From Sesamum alatum (lineage: Eukaryota > Streptophyta > Magnoliopsida > Lamiales > Pedaliaceae), in assembly GCA_034509735.1 (NCBI GenBank), contig JACGWO010000002.1:21623636-21687635 (forward strand): a DNA stretch of 64,000 bases, read 5' to 3'. The translations under genes and the position numbers were made by a program. The notes beneath the pieces were generated by a model. It was not told where the DNA came from and did no database searches. It saw nothing but the letters and a program-made list of their open reading frames with translations. This document shows, in pieces, positions 11,307 through 23,248 of the stretch. Each line of letters begins with the position of its first letter. The first letter of the stretch is position 1.

Positions 11307-11981
11307 TCCTCTTCTTGGAATCCCACCGTCCTCGCTACACATTCTGAACTGCATGGACAAGGCTTATAAGATCATCTTACAGAATGATCACCTCTCGGCC
11401 AGATCAAGATACAAGCCGGTCCTGTGGCACGTGACTGCCATGATTCTCAAGTCTGAGGGATTACTCGTATATCGGAACCGGGGAATCCAATCATACCGAC
11501 CAGCCTCCAAGCTTCCATATGATGACCTGCGAGTGCAGTCCCAGTTGAGCTCGACCCCAGTCGACCAACCCATCAAGAATAGTGTTAGGTCGTCCAGCGC
11601 CTGTCGCCGATGAAACACGCAACTCATCACCCAATGAACCGGACTCTTGACGCAAGTCTCAATAGGACTGCTCGATCCCTGTCTCGAGTCCTCGACTTGG
11701 AAACGTTTCAGACCCAACTTTAATCCAGTTGGTTTCATGACCACCATGCCATGCGCGGCCCAAACTGCACGGAGTTGTTATCTATGATCTGTGGGCTTTG
11801 TTGGCGATATAAGTTAAACCACCATTTTACAAATGTAAAGATGAGCGCAACAAAGAAGGTACCAATTGGTGACGTAATACTCATCTTATTCATCACATAA
11901 TAATATTACATTCACATCAAGTTGTCGGATAGGTGAACAAATTGCCAAACCTTATTGGCTTTGTTGTCACCTATTCCAACA
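11307..11981 (-). repeat. LTR-A0 (reverse), proximal part
   Basis: Continues LTR-A0 after the element B insertion, beginning with the duplicated TCCTC and ending CTATTCCAACA, the reverse complement of the LTR start. It is inserted in the E1' gag. The right duplication would be GTCCT (11982-11986), and the partner lies beyond the left window edge. Confidence 0.9.
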
Positions 11982-12188
11982 GTCCTCATTGCATTTCTTG
12001 AACGTCAAACATTTTTCAGGCGTGGACCCCTCCGGTAAGTCGCTCAGATGGCGGATCGTTCAAGAACGTAGCCTTGGTTCTCGAAACTGTGGACAATCCT
12101 CAGGTTTCTCAGCCCAAGTCCCGAGTGTTCGTTCCGTTGAATTTGTTAGTCTGCCCTAGAATCATGGTTAAACGGGTTCTTAGAACAT
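11982..12188 (-). pseudogene. Copia gag N-terminal fragment (E1')
   Basis: Minus-strand gag start at 12188, equivalent to the first about 65 codons of the gag at 35818. It keeps pieces matching MSKNPLTMILETNKFNG and the region ahead of TFKKWHEDNRK, but with several one-base insertions relative to that copy. It is cut at 11981 by LTR-A0, so the rest of E1' must lie left of the window. Gag would package the element RNA. This fragment cannot. It marks the left visible limit of the duplicated block. Confidence 0.8.
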
Positions 12189-14063
12189 ATCTACATTATT
12201 TAAAAATATAAAGCAAAAATTTAGCAGATGATGGTAATATTATTGTTCAGGTTAAAGTTGAAGACTTGCGCCTCTTTTAGTCTTTACTTGTTACCCTCCC
12301 ACTATTCGATTGTTACCAGTCTCCATACCCACAACTCTTCCGAATACGAAAGTCCGCCACTCTCTCTGAAGCCGGCGTTCCTATAAATAGAAGGCCTTTC
12401 GATCGGAACCATTTTATCTAGTGGGCTTGGGATCCACAAGCGTAATCTCCATGCCCGCTTTTACGATTACATGAAGAAGACCTCGTGGGAGATATCCAAT
12501 ATCATTCTCATTTTCCAATGAGATTCCCAAGATATTTTGCCACCTCACCTATTCACATGGTTTCCGAGGACTCCAAGCGAACCATGTTACTCAGTCTTAG
12601 GCCCGACCCATCTCCAACCAAATCAGGCCTCAAACTGTCGCCCCCCATGACTCGTGAGACAGGAAAACAACGAGCGCAGTCTTTTTGTTCACAAACAATG
12701 GTGCAGGTTTCCCTTAGTCCAGTGTGCCACGACTCGTGAGACCACACTTGGGTAGTGGTAGGCTTCCTCACCACATTGCTGTGGACGGAAGGCTCGCACA
12801 GATCAAAATACCATTTTGATCCAAGTCCCGTTCTGGGCCCAATATTTAATTTGATCCAACCAAATGAGAGTTTGTGTATTATGACCGAGAGACCTCATCA
12901 CATTATGGTGTTTTAGCATGCATAAATATCCAATATTTAAAAGCGATAAATAAATACACCGTATGCATAAAAACATAGCATACCCCTGTTAGGATGATCA
13001 CAAGCCCAACCTATACAACCCACTGAGCCCCGCAGTGAGTCTATGGTCTGTCTAGGTCATGGTCCTAATTATTACAATACAAATATACCCATTGTCATTC
13101 CAATGGGCCTTGAAATGCTTCTTGTTTCACGGCTTGATGCTCCTCCTTGGGGTCTCCGACTCCAATTGCTTGTTAAAATTAAAACCTCACAATCCTATCT
13201 ACTCTCATTACAACTGAAAGTAATACATAGGTAATAAAGAAAACAAGCTTTAACATCATGAGGCAAGAAAATACGGGAGATGATAGTCCCAAAAACAAAG
13301 AGGGCACGCAGGTCCCACTCAACAGAAAATAAATGATCATACATTCTCCATTCATAAGGCCTAGGTTCTTGTAATCATCCCATGTTGATCCATCAAACAC
13401 ATAACATAATTATTCCAAATAATCATGCATAAATACCAATGGATATTCCAAATACCCAAGTTATGTCCAAATCACAAAAGCATAAACATATAAATAATAT
13501 GCAAAAATTCAAATTTCAAATTTAATGGGACATTTTAAACAATGCATCCAATGCAAGTGTTAATCCAAATTAATTAAGCAAATTTAATTCCAGGAATAAT
13601 TCAATTATTCCAAAATCAAAAATGCAAAATTAACATATTTTCAGAATATTGTGCAGAAAATACAGAAAATCAAATTTTTCGAAAAATATCAAAAAAAAAA
13701 ACGGCACAAAATGGCCCAGCCATTGTGCCAGCCGGCCACCCGCGTGCACAGGCAGAGCGCGCTCGCGCGCGTGCAGGCAGCAATACGCAGGCACCCGCCT
13801 GCGCGCGGCCACTGCCGTCCGAACCATATTTATTTATTTATTTTTTGTTTCAGCACAATAACAATAACATTATTCTGAAAATAGGCATGCAATTTTTAGA
13901 TCCAATCTAACAAAAATTAAGCATGCAAAAAGTCCATTAAAATCCAAACAATTGAATCATTCATATTATTCATATATTCATATAATCTAAACATGCCAAT
14001 AAAGCCATTAAAAGCAAGTAAGATCATGCCAAACACATAGATCTATGCCCCTTACATCGAACC
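12189..14063 (-). mobile_element. Leader of E1' (untranslated, about 1.9 kb)
   Basis: Long leader between primer site and gag. It matches 35819-36743 plus 38981-39810, but without the solo LTR present there. It contains palindromic motifs CATGACTCGTG (12646-12656) and CACGACTCGTG (12728-12738), and the CG-rich block 13728-13825 with hairpin arms CGCAGGC and GCCTGCG around ACCC. Short frames across the CG-rich block are not coding. Confidence 0.8.
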
Positions 14064-14077
14064 GGGCTCTGATACCA
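14064..14077 (-). other. Primer binding site of E1'
   Basis: Minus strand TGGTATCAGAGCCC, two bases from the LTR end. It is a tRNA-iMet type site. Confidence 0.9.
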
Positions 14078-14079
14078 CT

Positions 14080-15925
14080 TGAAGGACAAGCGGATCCGCC
14101 CGAGAGCTGCGAGCGGAAGCGGGAAAGCGAGAAATGTGCGTAAATTAAATCACATTTAAATAAACGAATCCCAAGGGGTGTACCCTTGGGTGCTCAACCG
14201 GGCGTTCGATGTAGGATGTGTAAATATTGGAAATATATATTTAACACATAGGCATAGATATATACAATAAATCAATGAAAGCGTAAGGAGACCGTTACTT
14301 CAATTGCTTAGCGTATGCTCCCGGCTACTAGTGTTGTTCCTTCTCCGGAATGCTCACGAAATCCAAAACGTATGGATTCTCTAAAGGTGATCCACACCAC
14401 ACCGGAAGAAACGCACGTTCTTCTTGCTAGAAAAGATCGGGCGGTTTAAGAAGGAATCGGTTTAAAAGAGAAGAACACTATGAATTAGTGCTATCTTAAA
14501 ACTTACTTTATTCTTCTTCTTGATTCAAAAATCAAGTGAAGAACACAAGTTTGAGAGAGGAGAGAGGCCGAGAGTTAAGAGAGAGAGGAGAGGGATCCGA
14601 AAATTGTCTTCTCTTTTTCCGTAGAAAAGGATGGACAATGAATCACATTATGCTTGGTGTTGTATATTCTAATATATATATACATAATTAATGTGATAAT
14701 TGGAATGTGTTTAGGTAAATCGAAAGATGTCTAGATTCATTCCAATCAATCACCATCAATTCTTCAATCAAGCCTACCAAAATTTATGGTATGATTCAAA
14801 TCATACCAAAAGAAAGAGCTTGAATGGAGTTGAATTTGTCTCTTTCCAAAAGAGATAAGTCAACATACCACCTAGCATGAAACATGGCCGATTTTGCTTC
14901 CTCCAAGGGAGCATGTCGGCCATGTTTAAATAAGGGAAGAAGTCCAACTTCATCCTATTCCAAAATAGGAATTATTTCTCCTCTCGGGTAAAATTTAACG
15001 GACTGGGTTTTATCGTAATCCAATTATGACGAACCCAACATTAAATTCAATTTAATGTCCATTTAAATTATTCTCGTTGATCTTTTAAAAGATCCAACGT
15101 CTCAACTTCTCAACTTTCCATATTTAATCGAAAATCCAATTTACCGAATAAATGAAAGTCATTCCCTGTTCGACCAACCACTGTGGCCACAGCTTCAAAT
15201 AGCATGAACGTGTCTCCGAGTGCATAGGAGATACCTCTGTCACATAATGACAAGGGATAGATCCTCTTCTTGGAATCCACCGTCCTCGCTACACATTCCG
15301 ACTGCACTAGACAAGGGTTATGATGATCATCTTACAGAATGGTCACCTCTCGCCAGATCCAAGATACAGCCGTCATGTGCACGTGACTGCCATGATCCCT
15401 CAAGTCTGAGGATTACTCCCGTACTATCGGAATCGGGAAAAACCAATCATACCGACCAAGCCTCTAAGGCTTCCATATGATGATCCCCGCGAGTCAGTCT
15501 AGTCGGCTCGGACCCCAGTCGACCAACCCATCAAGATCGTGTAGGCGTCCCATGCTTGTCGCCGATGAAGACGACACTCATGCAATGAACACAACTCTTG
15601 ATGCAAAACTCAATTAGGACTCTCGATGCCCTGTCTCGAGGTCCTCGACTTGGAACGTTTCAGACCCAACTCTTAATCAGTTGGTTTCATGACCACCATC
15701 CAATGCGTGGCCCAACTGCACGAGTTGTTAACCATGGTCTGTGGGCTTTGTTGCGATATAAGTTAAACACCGTTTTAACAAATGTAAGATGAGCGTAACA
15801 AAGAAGGTACCATTGGTGACGAACACTCATCTTAGTCATCATGTAATGATATTACATCTACATCAAGTTGTCGAATAGGTTTCAAATTGCCAAACCTATT
15901 GGCTTTCTGGTCACCTATTCCAACA
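14080..15925 (-). repeat. 5' LTR-A of E1' with internal deletion
   Basis: 1846 bp, from TGAAGG to CCAACA in plus orientation. About 380 bp are missing near 15158, between the AATAAATGAAAG and CATTCCCTG parts. The paralogue at 39827-41663 has exactly the same deletion. It is inserted in an RNase H sequence, and TGAGC follows at the right. Confidence 0.9.
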
Positions 15926-16223
15926 TGAGCTACATCCACGAGTTGGATGTACCACCTTGCATTGCTAAGCCTATAATTATCTTTTATGATAACAACGGGG
16001 CGATAGCTCTAGCAAAGGAACCGAGATCTCATCACGATCCAAGCATATGCTTAGACACTACCATCTGCTTAGAGAGATGGATAGTAGGAGTGACGTTTGG
16101 TTGGACCGAGTCAGCTCCACAAAAAACATAGTAGATCCACTTGCTAAGCCCATGTCGCAAGTTGCCCACACTCACCATCTGGATAAGAGGTTCGAGGTCA
16201 ATAGGTAAAATTGGCTTTAGATC
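15926..16223 (+). pseudogene. RNase H C-terminal remnant (A2')
   Basis: Forward fragment of the copia RNase H, which removes RNA from the RNA:DNA hybrid. It begins MSYIHELDVPP, followed by the FYDNNGAIALAKEPRSHHD block, the region equivalent to KHILRRYHLLREMV in frame-damaged form, and a VTFGWTESAPQK tail. The upstream pol is separated by insertion of E1'. A second copy with the same boundary is at 41664-41960. It ends just before a polypurine tract and LTR. Confidence 0.85.
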
Positions 16224-16234
16224 AAGTGGGAGAT
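16224..16234 (+). other. Polypurine tract (A2')
   Basis: AAGTGGGAGAT immediately before TGTTAG at 16235. Confidence 0.85.
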
Positions 16235-16526
16235 TGTTAGAATAGGTGACCAGAAAGCCAAAAGTTTGGCGATTTGTAACCTATTATACAACTCGATGTA
16301 AATGTAATATTATTTATGTGATGAATAAAATGAGTATTCGTCACTTCTGGTGCTTACTTTTTGTTGCGCTCATTTCACATTTGTTAAAACGGTGTTTTAC
16401 CTATATCGCAACAAAGCCCACAGACCACGATTAACAACTCGTGCAGTTGGGCCACGCATTGAATGGTGGTCATGAAACCAACTGATTTAGAGTTGGGTCT
16501 GAAACGTTCCAAGTCGAGGACCTCAT
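16235..16526 (+). repeat. 3' LTR-A of A2', first 292 bp
   Basis: LTR-A start to GGACCTCA(T), where solo LTR-C is inserted. Thirteen more bases of the same LTR (CTCAAGACAGGGC) follow at 18706-18718, and then the reverse element E2' begins. The rest of this LTR is not present in the first block. Confidence 0.85.
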
Positions 16527-18705
16527 TGTTAGAATAAGTGACCAGAAAGTCAATTGGATTGGTTGTTCTGGGAACTATTCGTCGATCTTTATCAAAGTAA
16601 TATTATACTGATGGATAAAGTAAGTATTCATCACTCGCAAAATGTGTTTGTTGTGCTTACTACTTACATTGAATGCCATTTCAATGTCACAGCAAATGTC
16701 CACAGACTTAATTGGTTAAAACCCATTGAGTTGAGCTGCGCATAGGTTGGCGGCTATGAAACCAACTCCGTAAGGGTCGGTCTGAAACATTCCAAGTCGA
16801 GAACCTCGAGACTGGGCCTCGAGTGTCCTATAGAGGCTTGCACTAAGTATTGCATTCACTGGGTGAGTGCCGAGTTTCATCGGTGCCAGATGTAGGTCGT
16901 CTATGCAATTTTAGTGGGTTAGTTGGCAAGATAGCCGACTGACTGAACTGACTCGCGGGAATCGTCATATGGAAGCCTTGGAGCTTGGTCGGTATGACTA
17001 GAATTCCCGGTTCCGATAGTACGGGATTAGTCCTCGAACTTGAGGAATCATGGCAGTCGCATGCATATGAAGGTTGATCTTGGATTTGGCGAGAGGTGGC
17101 CGTGTCTTTGATATGGTCATTATAAGCCTTGTTTCAGTGCAGTCGGAGTGTATAGTGAGGACGGTGGATTCCAATAGAAAATCTGTCCCCTGTCAGTATT
17201 TGATAGCTATGTCTCCTATGCGCTTTGAGATGGTTTCGACTCATTAAGTCTATGGCCGTAGCGATTGGTCGAGTAGGGAATGGTTCCCTAGGTCGATCAA
17301 TAGAGTAAACGCGTCTCGAGTTTGTAGCATAGTTGCCTAGTCCAGGATGGGAGCCGACGCCCAATTCCATGCCCTAGACTAAGGCCGGGAGATGGTCGAC
17401 AGAAGAACTGTACCTGTATGGAATTCGGAGCCTAAATGTTCACGCCAACATTCACCTAGTCTCTAGTGCCATACACCGTTGCTAGACGGCCACCCATGGT
17501 AATGGGCATTTCTGATTAATGGTTAATCAGAAATAATTAATTAAATTGGATTTAATTAATCAATTGTGTTGGACACAAGCCCAAGTCTAGCTGAGGGTGA
17601 ACCTAAAGAGTCACACACAAATCACTATGGAAGTAGTGGAATTAATTTGGAATTAATTATGGAAGAAGTGAATTAATTTAATTGCATTAAATTAATTCAA
17701 GGAGAATATAAATGATTGGATCATTTATTGAAAAAATCCATTGGATGGATGGCCCAAGAATTAATTAATTGGATTAATTAATTTTGAGCTTAATACCTTT
17801 AAATTAATTGGATTAATTTATTGGGTTTTGTTTAATTAATTGATTGGATCAATTAATTAGTGTTTGAGCTTATGTTTATTTAATTGGATTAAATGAACTT
17901 TTGGATTTCAATAAGATTTAAAATTAATTGGATTAATTTAAAAAAAACCCATGGATCACTTGATTTAATTTTTTAAATCAAGACTGGTCAAAACCGGTCC
18001 ATGACTTGAAATCAAAGCTCAAAGGTTTGATGCAAGTTTAAGAGGAGTTGAAAGTCCTCCATGTAAGCAATGATGTGGCTCCATGTAAGCTATGATGTGG
18101 CTTGCCATGATGGCTAGGTGGTCCACATATTGTGCTAACATGGTTGGAGGTTGAGCACAAGTTGTGCATTAGTGTGTAGGTGGTTTTGGAAACTACCTAC
18201 AACTACACAACACATGTATACACTTTTCATCTCCCTAACTTGCACTCCCCAACACACAAGCCACGAAAATTTCCAGCTTTTTCTCCTTCTCAAGATGAGA
18301 ACATGAGAAAGACGTATACACTAATCAATAGTGTAATACGTTTTTCGTTTCTTCCTTGATCTAGCTTCTACCTACCAGTAGATGTAGATTTGCTTCCATT
18401 CCTGTGGTGTGGACAAATTAGAGGGGTTCTAATTGAATCCTAAGGTGAACGGAAAAAGAACGAAGAGAATATCAAAGCTTGTTGCCGTTGTACATGTGAA
18501 ACGAAAAAGGTATGTTTCTATTTAAATTATTGTACCTTTTGTTTCCTCCTCTAACCACATGTTCAAGCATTTTTTGATGTATGTTATTATGCTTTTGAAT
18601 ACACTGAACGCCCGGGAATTCAAAGGGAACACCCCTTTGAAATCATTTTTAAATTTCTATTATTTTACGCTTCCGCCGCATTCCCGGGCCGTACCGATTC
18701 TTTCA
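16527..18705 (+). repeat. Solo LTR-C, first copy
   Basis: 2179 bp from TGTTAGAATAAGTGACC to GATTCTTTCA, with no internal region. Flanks CTCAT and CTCAA are an imperfect 5-bp duplication. It contains AT-rich inverted repeats of the AATTAATTGG type at about 17516-17960. A 23-bp tandem duplication near 18054-18100 (CCATGTAAGC...ATGATGTGGC) is single in the copy at 42262. Confidence 0.85.
18610..18689 (+). other. LTR-C 3'-end paired structure
   Basis: Inner hairpin arms TTCAAAGGG (18619-18627) and CCCTTTGAA (18633-18641) around AACAC. The outer 10-bp stem GCCCGGGAAT (18610-18619) pairs with ATTCCCGGGC (18680-18689). All pairs are Watson-Crick, although the outer and inner stems share the base at 18619. 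Confidence 0.65.
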
Positions 18706-18718
18706 CTCAAGACAGGGC

Positions 18719-20946
18719 TGAAGGACAAGCGGATCCGCCCGGGAGCGCGAGCGGAAGCAAGAAAGCGAGGAAATAGTGCGTAAATTTAAATCTAATTTAA
18801 ATAAACGAATCCCAAGGTTGTGCCCTTGGGTGCTCAACCGGGCCTTCGATGTAGGATGTGTAAATATTGAAAATGAATATTAAACAAATAGGGCATAGAT
18901 AAATATATATAATCAATCAAAGCGTAATAAACCATTGCCTTTGATTGTTTAGCGTATGCTCCCGGCTAGTTGGGTTGTTCCTTCTCCGGAATGCTCACGA
19001 AATCCAAACGTATAGATTCTTCAAAGGTGATCCACACCACACTGAAAGAAACACACGTTCTTCTTGCTAGAAAAGAACGAGTTTAAGAAGGAAACGGTTT
19101 AAGAGAAGAACACTATGAATTAGTGCTCTCTTAAACTCACTTTGTTCATCTTCTTGATTCAAAATCAAGTGAAGAACACAAGTGTGGGAGAGGGAGAGAG
19201 GGACGAGAGTTGAGAGAGAGGAGAGGGATTTTTGTCTTCTCTTTTTCCTAGAAAAAGATGAATAATGAATCACTTCTGCTTGGTGTTGTATATTCTAATA
19301 TATATACATAATTAATGTGATTATTGGAATGTGTCTAGGTTCATCCAAGGATGTCTAGATTCATTCCAATCAATCACCATCAATTCTTCAATCAATCCTA
19401 CCAAAATTTATGGTATGATCAAATCATACCAAAAGGGAAGAGCTTGATTTGAGTTGATTTGTCTCTTTCCAAAAGAGATAAGTCAACATACCACCTAGCA
19501 TGAAACATGGCTGATTTTGCTTCCTCCAAGGGAGCATGTCGGCCATGTTTAAATAAGGGAAGAAGTCCAACTTCCTTCTATTCCAAAATAGGAATTATTT
19601 CTCCTCTCGGGTATAATTTAACGGACCGGGTTTTATCGTAATCCAATTACGACGAACCCAACATTAAATCCAATTTAATGTCCATTTAAACTATTCCTAT
19701 TGATCTTTTGATCCAATTAAAAGATCCAATGTCTCAATGTCTCAACTTTCCATATTTAATCGAAAATGCAATTTACCGATTAAACGGAAGCCCGATACAA
19801 TATCGGCCCGTCCATCCAATGGACTTTCCCTTAAGTAATCCAATTAATTATATTATCCTTCGAGATTGACTCCAAGTCGATCTCTCAACCTCCTCGGTGA
19901 TTTGTGTGTGATCCTTTAGGTTCACCCTCAGCTAGACTTGGGCCCGTGTCCCACAAGGGCCCGTTACCATGGGTGGCCGTCTAGCAACGGTCCATGGCAC
20001 TAGAGACTAGGTGAATTAGCGTGAACATTTTAGGCGCCGATTCTGTACGAGTACGATCCTTCCGTCTACCATCTCCCGGCCTTAGTCTAGGGTATGGAAT
20101 TGGGTGTCGGTTTTCATCCTTGACTAGGCATCTATGCTTAATACTCGAGACCACGTAAGCTTCATTGCATCGACACAGGAAACCATTCCCTGTTCGACCA
20201 ACCACTGTGGCCTCAGCTTCAAACAGCATGAACGTGTCTCCGAGTGCATAGGAGATACCTCTGTCACATACTGACAGGGGACAGATCCTCTTCTTGGAAT
20301 CCACCGTCCTCGCTACACACTTCGACTGCACTGGACAAAGCTTATGATAATCATCTTACACAATGATTACCTCTCGCCAGATCCAAGATACAGCCGTCAT
20401 GTGCACGCGACTGCCATGATCCCTCAAGTCTGAGGATTACTCCCGTACTATCGGAACCGGGGAAAACCAATCATACCGACCAAGCCGCCAAGGCTTCCAT
20501 ATGATGATCCCCGCGACTCAGTCCAGGCGGCTCGACCCCAGTCGACCAATCCATCAAGATCGTAGAGGCGTCCCACGCCTGTCGTCGATGAAACACGGCA
20601 CTTCTAATGAACACGACTCTTGACGCAAGTCTCAATAGAAATCTCGATGCCCTGTCTGGAGGTCCTCGACTTGGAACGTTTCAGACCCAACTCTTACTCA
20701 GTTGGTTTCATGACCACCATCCAATGCGTGGCCCAACTGCACGAGTTGTTATCCATGGTCTGTGGGCTTTGTTGCGATATAAGTTAAACACCGTTTTAAC
20801 AAATGTGAAATGAGTGCCACAATGTAAGCACCAGAAGTGATAAATACTCATTTTATTCATCACATAATAATATTACATTTACATCGAGTTGTATAATAGG
20901 TTACAAATCGCCAAACCTATTTGCTTTCTGGTCACGCATTCTAACA
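18719..20946 (-). repeat. 3' LTR-A of E2'
   Basis: 2228 bp, the same length as its paralogue 44410-46637. It begins TGAAGG after GACAGGGC of the host LTR. At its right a reverse polypurine tract follows, so it is a 3' LTR of a minus-strand element extending rightward. Confidence 0.92.
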
Positions 20947-20957
20947 ATCTCCCACTT
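20947..20957 (-). other. Polypurine tract of E2'
   Basis: Minus strand AAGTGGGAGAT next to the LTR at 20946. Confidence 0.85.
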
Positions 20958-21494
20958 GACCTAAAGCCAATCACCCATTGACCTCAAACCCATCTTATCT
21001 AGATGCTGAGTATGGGCAACTTGCGACATGGGCTTAGTAAGTGGATCTGCTATGTTTTCTGCGGAGCTGACTTGGTCCATCCGAACGTCACCCTACTAAC
21101 CATCTCTCAGAGCAGATGGTAGCGTCTAAGAATATGCTTGGATCGGTGATGAGATCTCGGTTCCTTTGCTTACGCTATAGCCCCGTTGTTATCGCAGAAG
21201 ATAACCACTGGCTCAGTGATGCTAGGTACTACACCCAACTCTTGGATATAGCTCTTCATCCAAACCGCCTCCTTAGCAGCTTCCGAAGCTGCTATGTATT
21301 CAGACTCTATGGTGGAGTCCACCGTGGTAGCCTGCTTGGAACTCTTCCAAGCGACCACGCCACCATTAAGTCTGAACACATAACCAGACTGAGACTTGGC
21401 ATCATCGTCATCCGACTGGAAGCTAGCGTAGCTATCGCCTTCCAGTATCAACTCTCCACCGCCGTAGATCAAGAACATGTCCTTAGTCCTTTTC
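20958..21494 (-). pseudogene. Copia RNase H remnant (E2')
   Basis: Minus-strand RNase H with the YASFQSDDDDAKSQSGYVF region, where the second aspartate of DASF is altered to YASF with a preceding GDS. It then reads GGVVAWKSSKQATTVDS, ESEYIAASEAAKEAVWM and DNNGAIA. The next codon is TAA at 21170-21172, where the second copy (46741-47169) has CAA and continues. The frame stops being E2-like at about 21494, just before the LKYLKR part. There it is fused to the pol of D1, so RT, integrase and gag of E2' are gone. Confidence 0.88.
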
Positions 21495-22277
21495 GGTTTT
21501 CATGGCCTCAAGCCATTTCCCGGAGTCGATGTCATACATCGCTTCTCCGTATGTCTTAGGATCGTTATCCAAAAGACTGGTCGTATTTAGAAAGCCATAT
21601 CTCATTGGAGGTCTGGACTCTCTAGTAGAGCTACAGAGAATGGGAACGTCAGTGGTGACTGTGGATGCTGACTGTATCGGAGCTGGCGATTTAGGAACCA
21701 GGGTTGGCTGCTCTTGAGCCTGTCCTTCATGCCTAGCATGTTGGACTACTCGAGGTCGGTCAACCCTTCAGGTGTCTATCCTGAATCCTCTAAGTGAGGA
21801 TTCTGCGGCTACCTCTGATGACTGGATTCCATCACTTGATTCCTCAAGGATCAGTTCATCAGGCTGGATATCCTCTGGGAAGCCTTGCTCCAAGAACACT
21901 GCATCCCTTGAAACAAACACCTTTTGTTCCAAGGGGTCATAAAATTAATGACCCGCAGTTTCTTTAGCGTATCCAACGAACCTGCATAAGCTAGACCTGG
22001 ATTCTAGCTTATCTCCTACTAACCTCTTGACGTATGCGGGGCTACCCCACACTTTCAAGTAGTTGTAGGACGCAGGCTTCCCGTGCCATATCTCATATGG
22101 CGTTTGGGTTAATACACTGGTTGGCGCCAAATTTAACAACTTGGCCGCTGTTTCCAATGCGTAGCCCCAAAAGGACAAGGGCAATTTGGTAAAACTCATC
22201 ATGGATCGAACCATGTCCAACAGGGTTCGATTCCTCCTTTCAGAGACACCATTTAATTGTGGTGTCCCGGGAGGTGT
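21495..22277 (-). pseudogene. D1 integrase C-terminus and RT linker remnant
   Basis: Minus-strand continuation of D1 pol. From 22220 down to 21945 it reads MDMVRSMMSFTKLPLSFWGYALETA, TPYEIWHGKPASYNYLKVWG, AYVKRLVGDKL and CRFVGYAKETAGH, the integrase C-terminal part. A stop follows, and the spacer towards RT is damaged (21500-21940). The codon before TPPGTPQLNG is TAG where intact copies have TGG. The junction with the RNase H of E2' at about 21494 removed the D1 RT, RNase H and 3' LTR. Sequence differs clearly from the E and F elements, so this is a separate D subfamily. Confidence 0.82.
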
Positions 22278-22940
22278 CTATTCAGATATTATACCATTTT
22301 CTTTTAGATAATTAAGGAACTCGATACTAAGGTATTCACCGCCTCGGTCTGACCGTAGAACTTTAATTTTGCAGTTGGTCTGGTTCTCCACTTCAAGTCT
22401 GAATTCTTTAAACCTCTCAAAAGCTTCAGACTTGTACCTCATTAGGTAAACATAACCATACCGTGAATGATCATCGGTAAAGGTTATGAAGTACGAGAAC
22501 CCACCTCGGGCTTGCGTCGTTAGTGGTCCACATACGTCTGTATGGACCAAGTCCAACAGACTTTTGGCAAGCCTACTTTGTCCTACAAAGAGCTTCTTGG
22601 TCATTTTCCCTCTTAGACAAGATTCACAAGTTGGTAGCTCAACCAAGTCCCCTACCTCTAGGTTCTTTGAGTCTACCCAATCTTTTCATCCTATCTTGGG
22701 ATATGTGACCTAGCCTAGCGTGCCACAGTCGTGCGTTCCCGTTATTATCTAGTTTACGTTTGTGTTGAGCGTTAAGAATGAAGTTCGTTTGTTGCAAGAT
22801 ATAGAGCCCGTTATTTAGTGTACCAAGTAGATGATCAATTCTACACCTCATCAAATAAAAGCAATTTTTATTGATCATAAACTCATAACCACTATTGTCT
22901 AACAATGGAATGGAAATGATGTTTTTAATCATACTAGGTA
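22278..22940 (-). pseudogene. D1 integrase N-terminal and catalytic region
   Basis: Integrase inserts the cDNA into the chromosome. Reading down from 22932: NKNCFYLM and GTLNNGLYILQQ (pre-integrase), LWHARLGHISQDRMKRL (zinc-binding histidines), then after a frameshift near 22645 LPTCESCLRGKM (the two cysteines). The core follows with DLVHTDVCGPL (first D), TFTDDHSRYGYVYL, VLRSDRGGEYL (second D) and LKENGI. The catalytic glutamate block follows the TAG stop at about 22275. The frame is 122 residues long where longest. Most domain residues survive, but it is broken by at least one frameshift and one stop. Confidence 0.88.
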
Positions 22941-23248
22941 CAAATTAAACTTGCTCTAATTCTATGCTAATACTATCACTAACTACTAGAGTGACGGATC
23001 CTACTGCTTCTACCAAGATGGCCTTGCCATTCCCAAGCTTTAGGATTATATCCCCGCTACCCAGTTTTCTGCTTCTTTTCAGCACCTGCCAATCATTGCA
23101 AATGTGAGCTCCACAACCGGTATCTAATACCCAAGATGAAGAATTAGTGACCATATTAACCTCAATCACAAAAATACCTTGGTTTGAGAGGAGCTTGGGG
23201 CACTCCCTCTTCCAATGCCCTTTCTCACGGCAATTGATACATATGTCA
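22941..23248 (-). pseudogene. D1 protease and start of zinc knuckle
   Basis: Aspartic protease that would cleave the polyprotein. It reads MIEVNMVTNSSSWVLDTGCGAHICND, with the DTG catalytic triad, from 23169 downward. It continues through LKLGNGKAILVEAVGS and ends early at VV-SDSISIELEQV. Upstream (23170-23248) is the knuckle CINCREKGHWKRECPKLL, an intact CCHC. The frame is cut at 23248 by a solo LTR-A; gag continues at 25476. Confidence 0.88.

Noticed and set aside
17500..18000. AT-rich inverted repeats as a possible MITE in LTR-C
   Set aside because: The stretch is in both LTR-C copies at the same place and has no terminal inverted repeats with target duplication, so it belongs to the LTR body.
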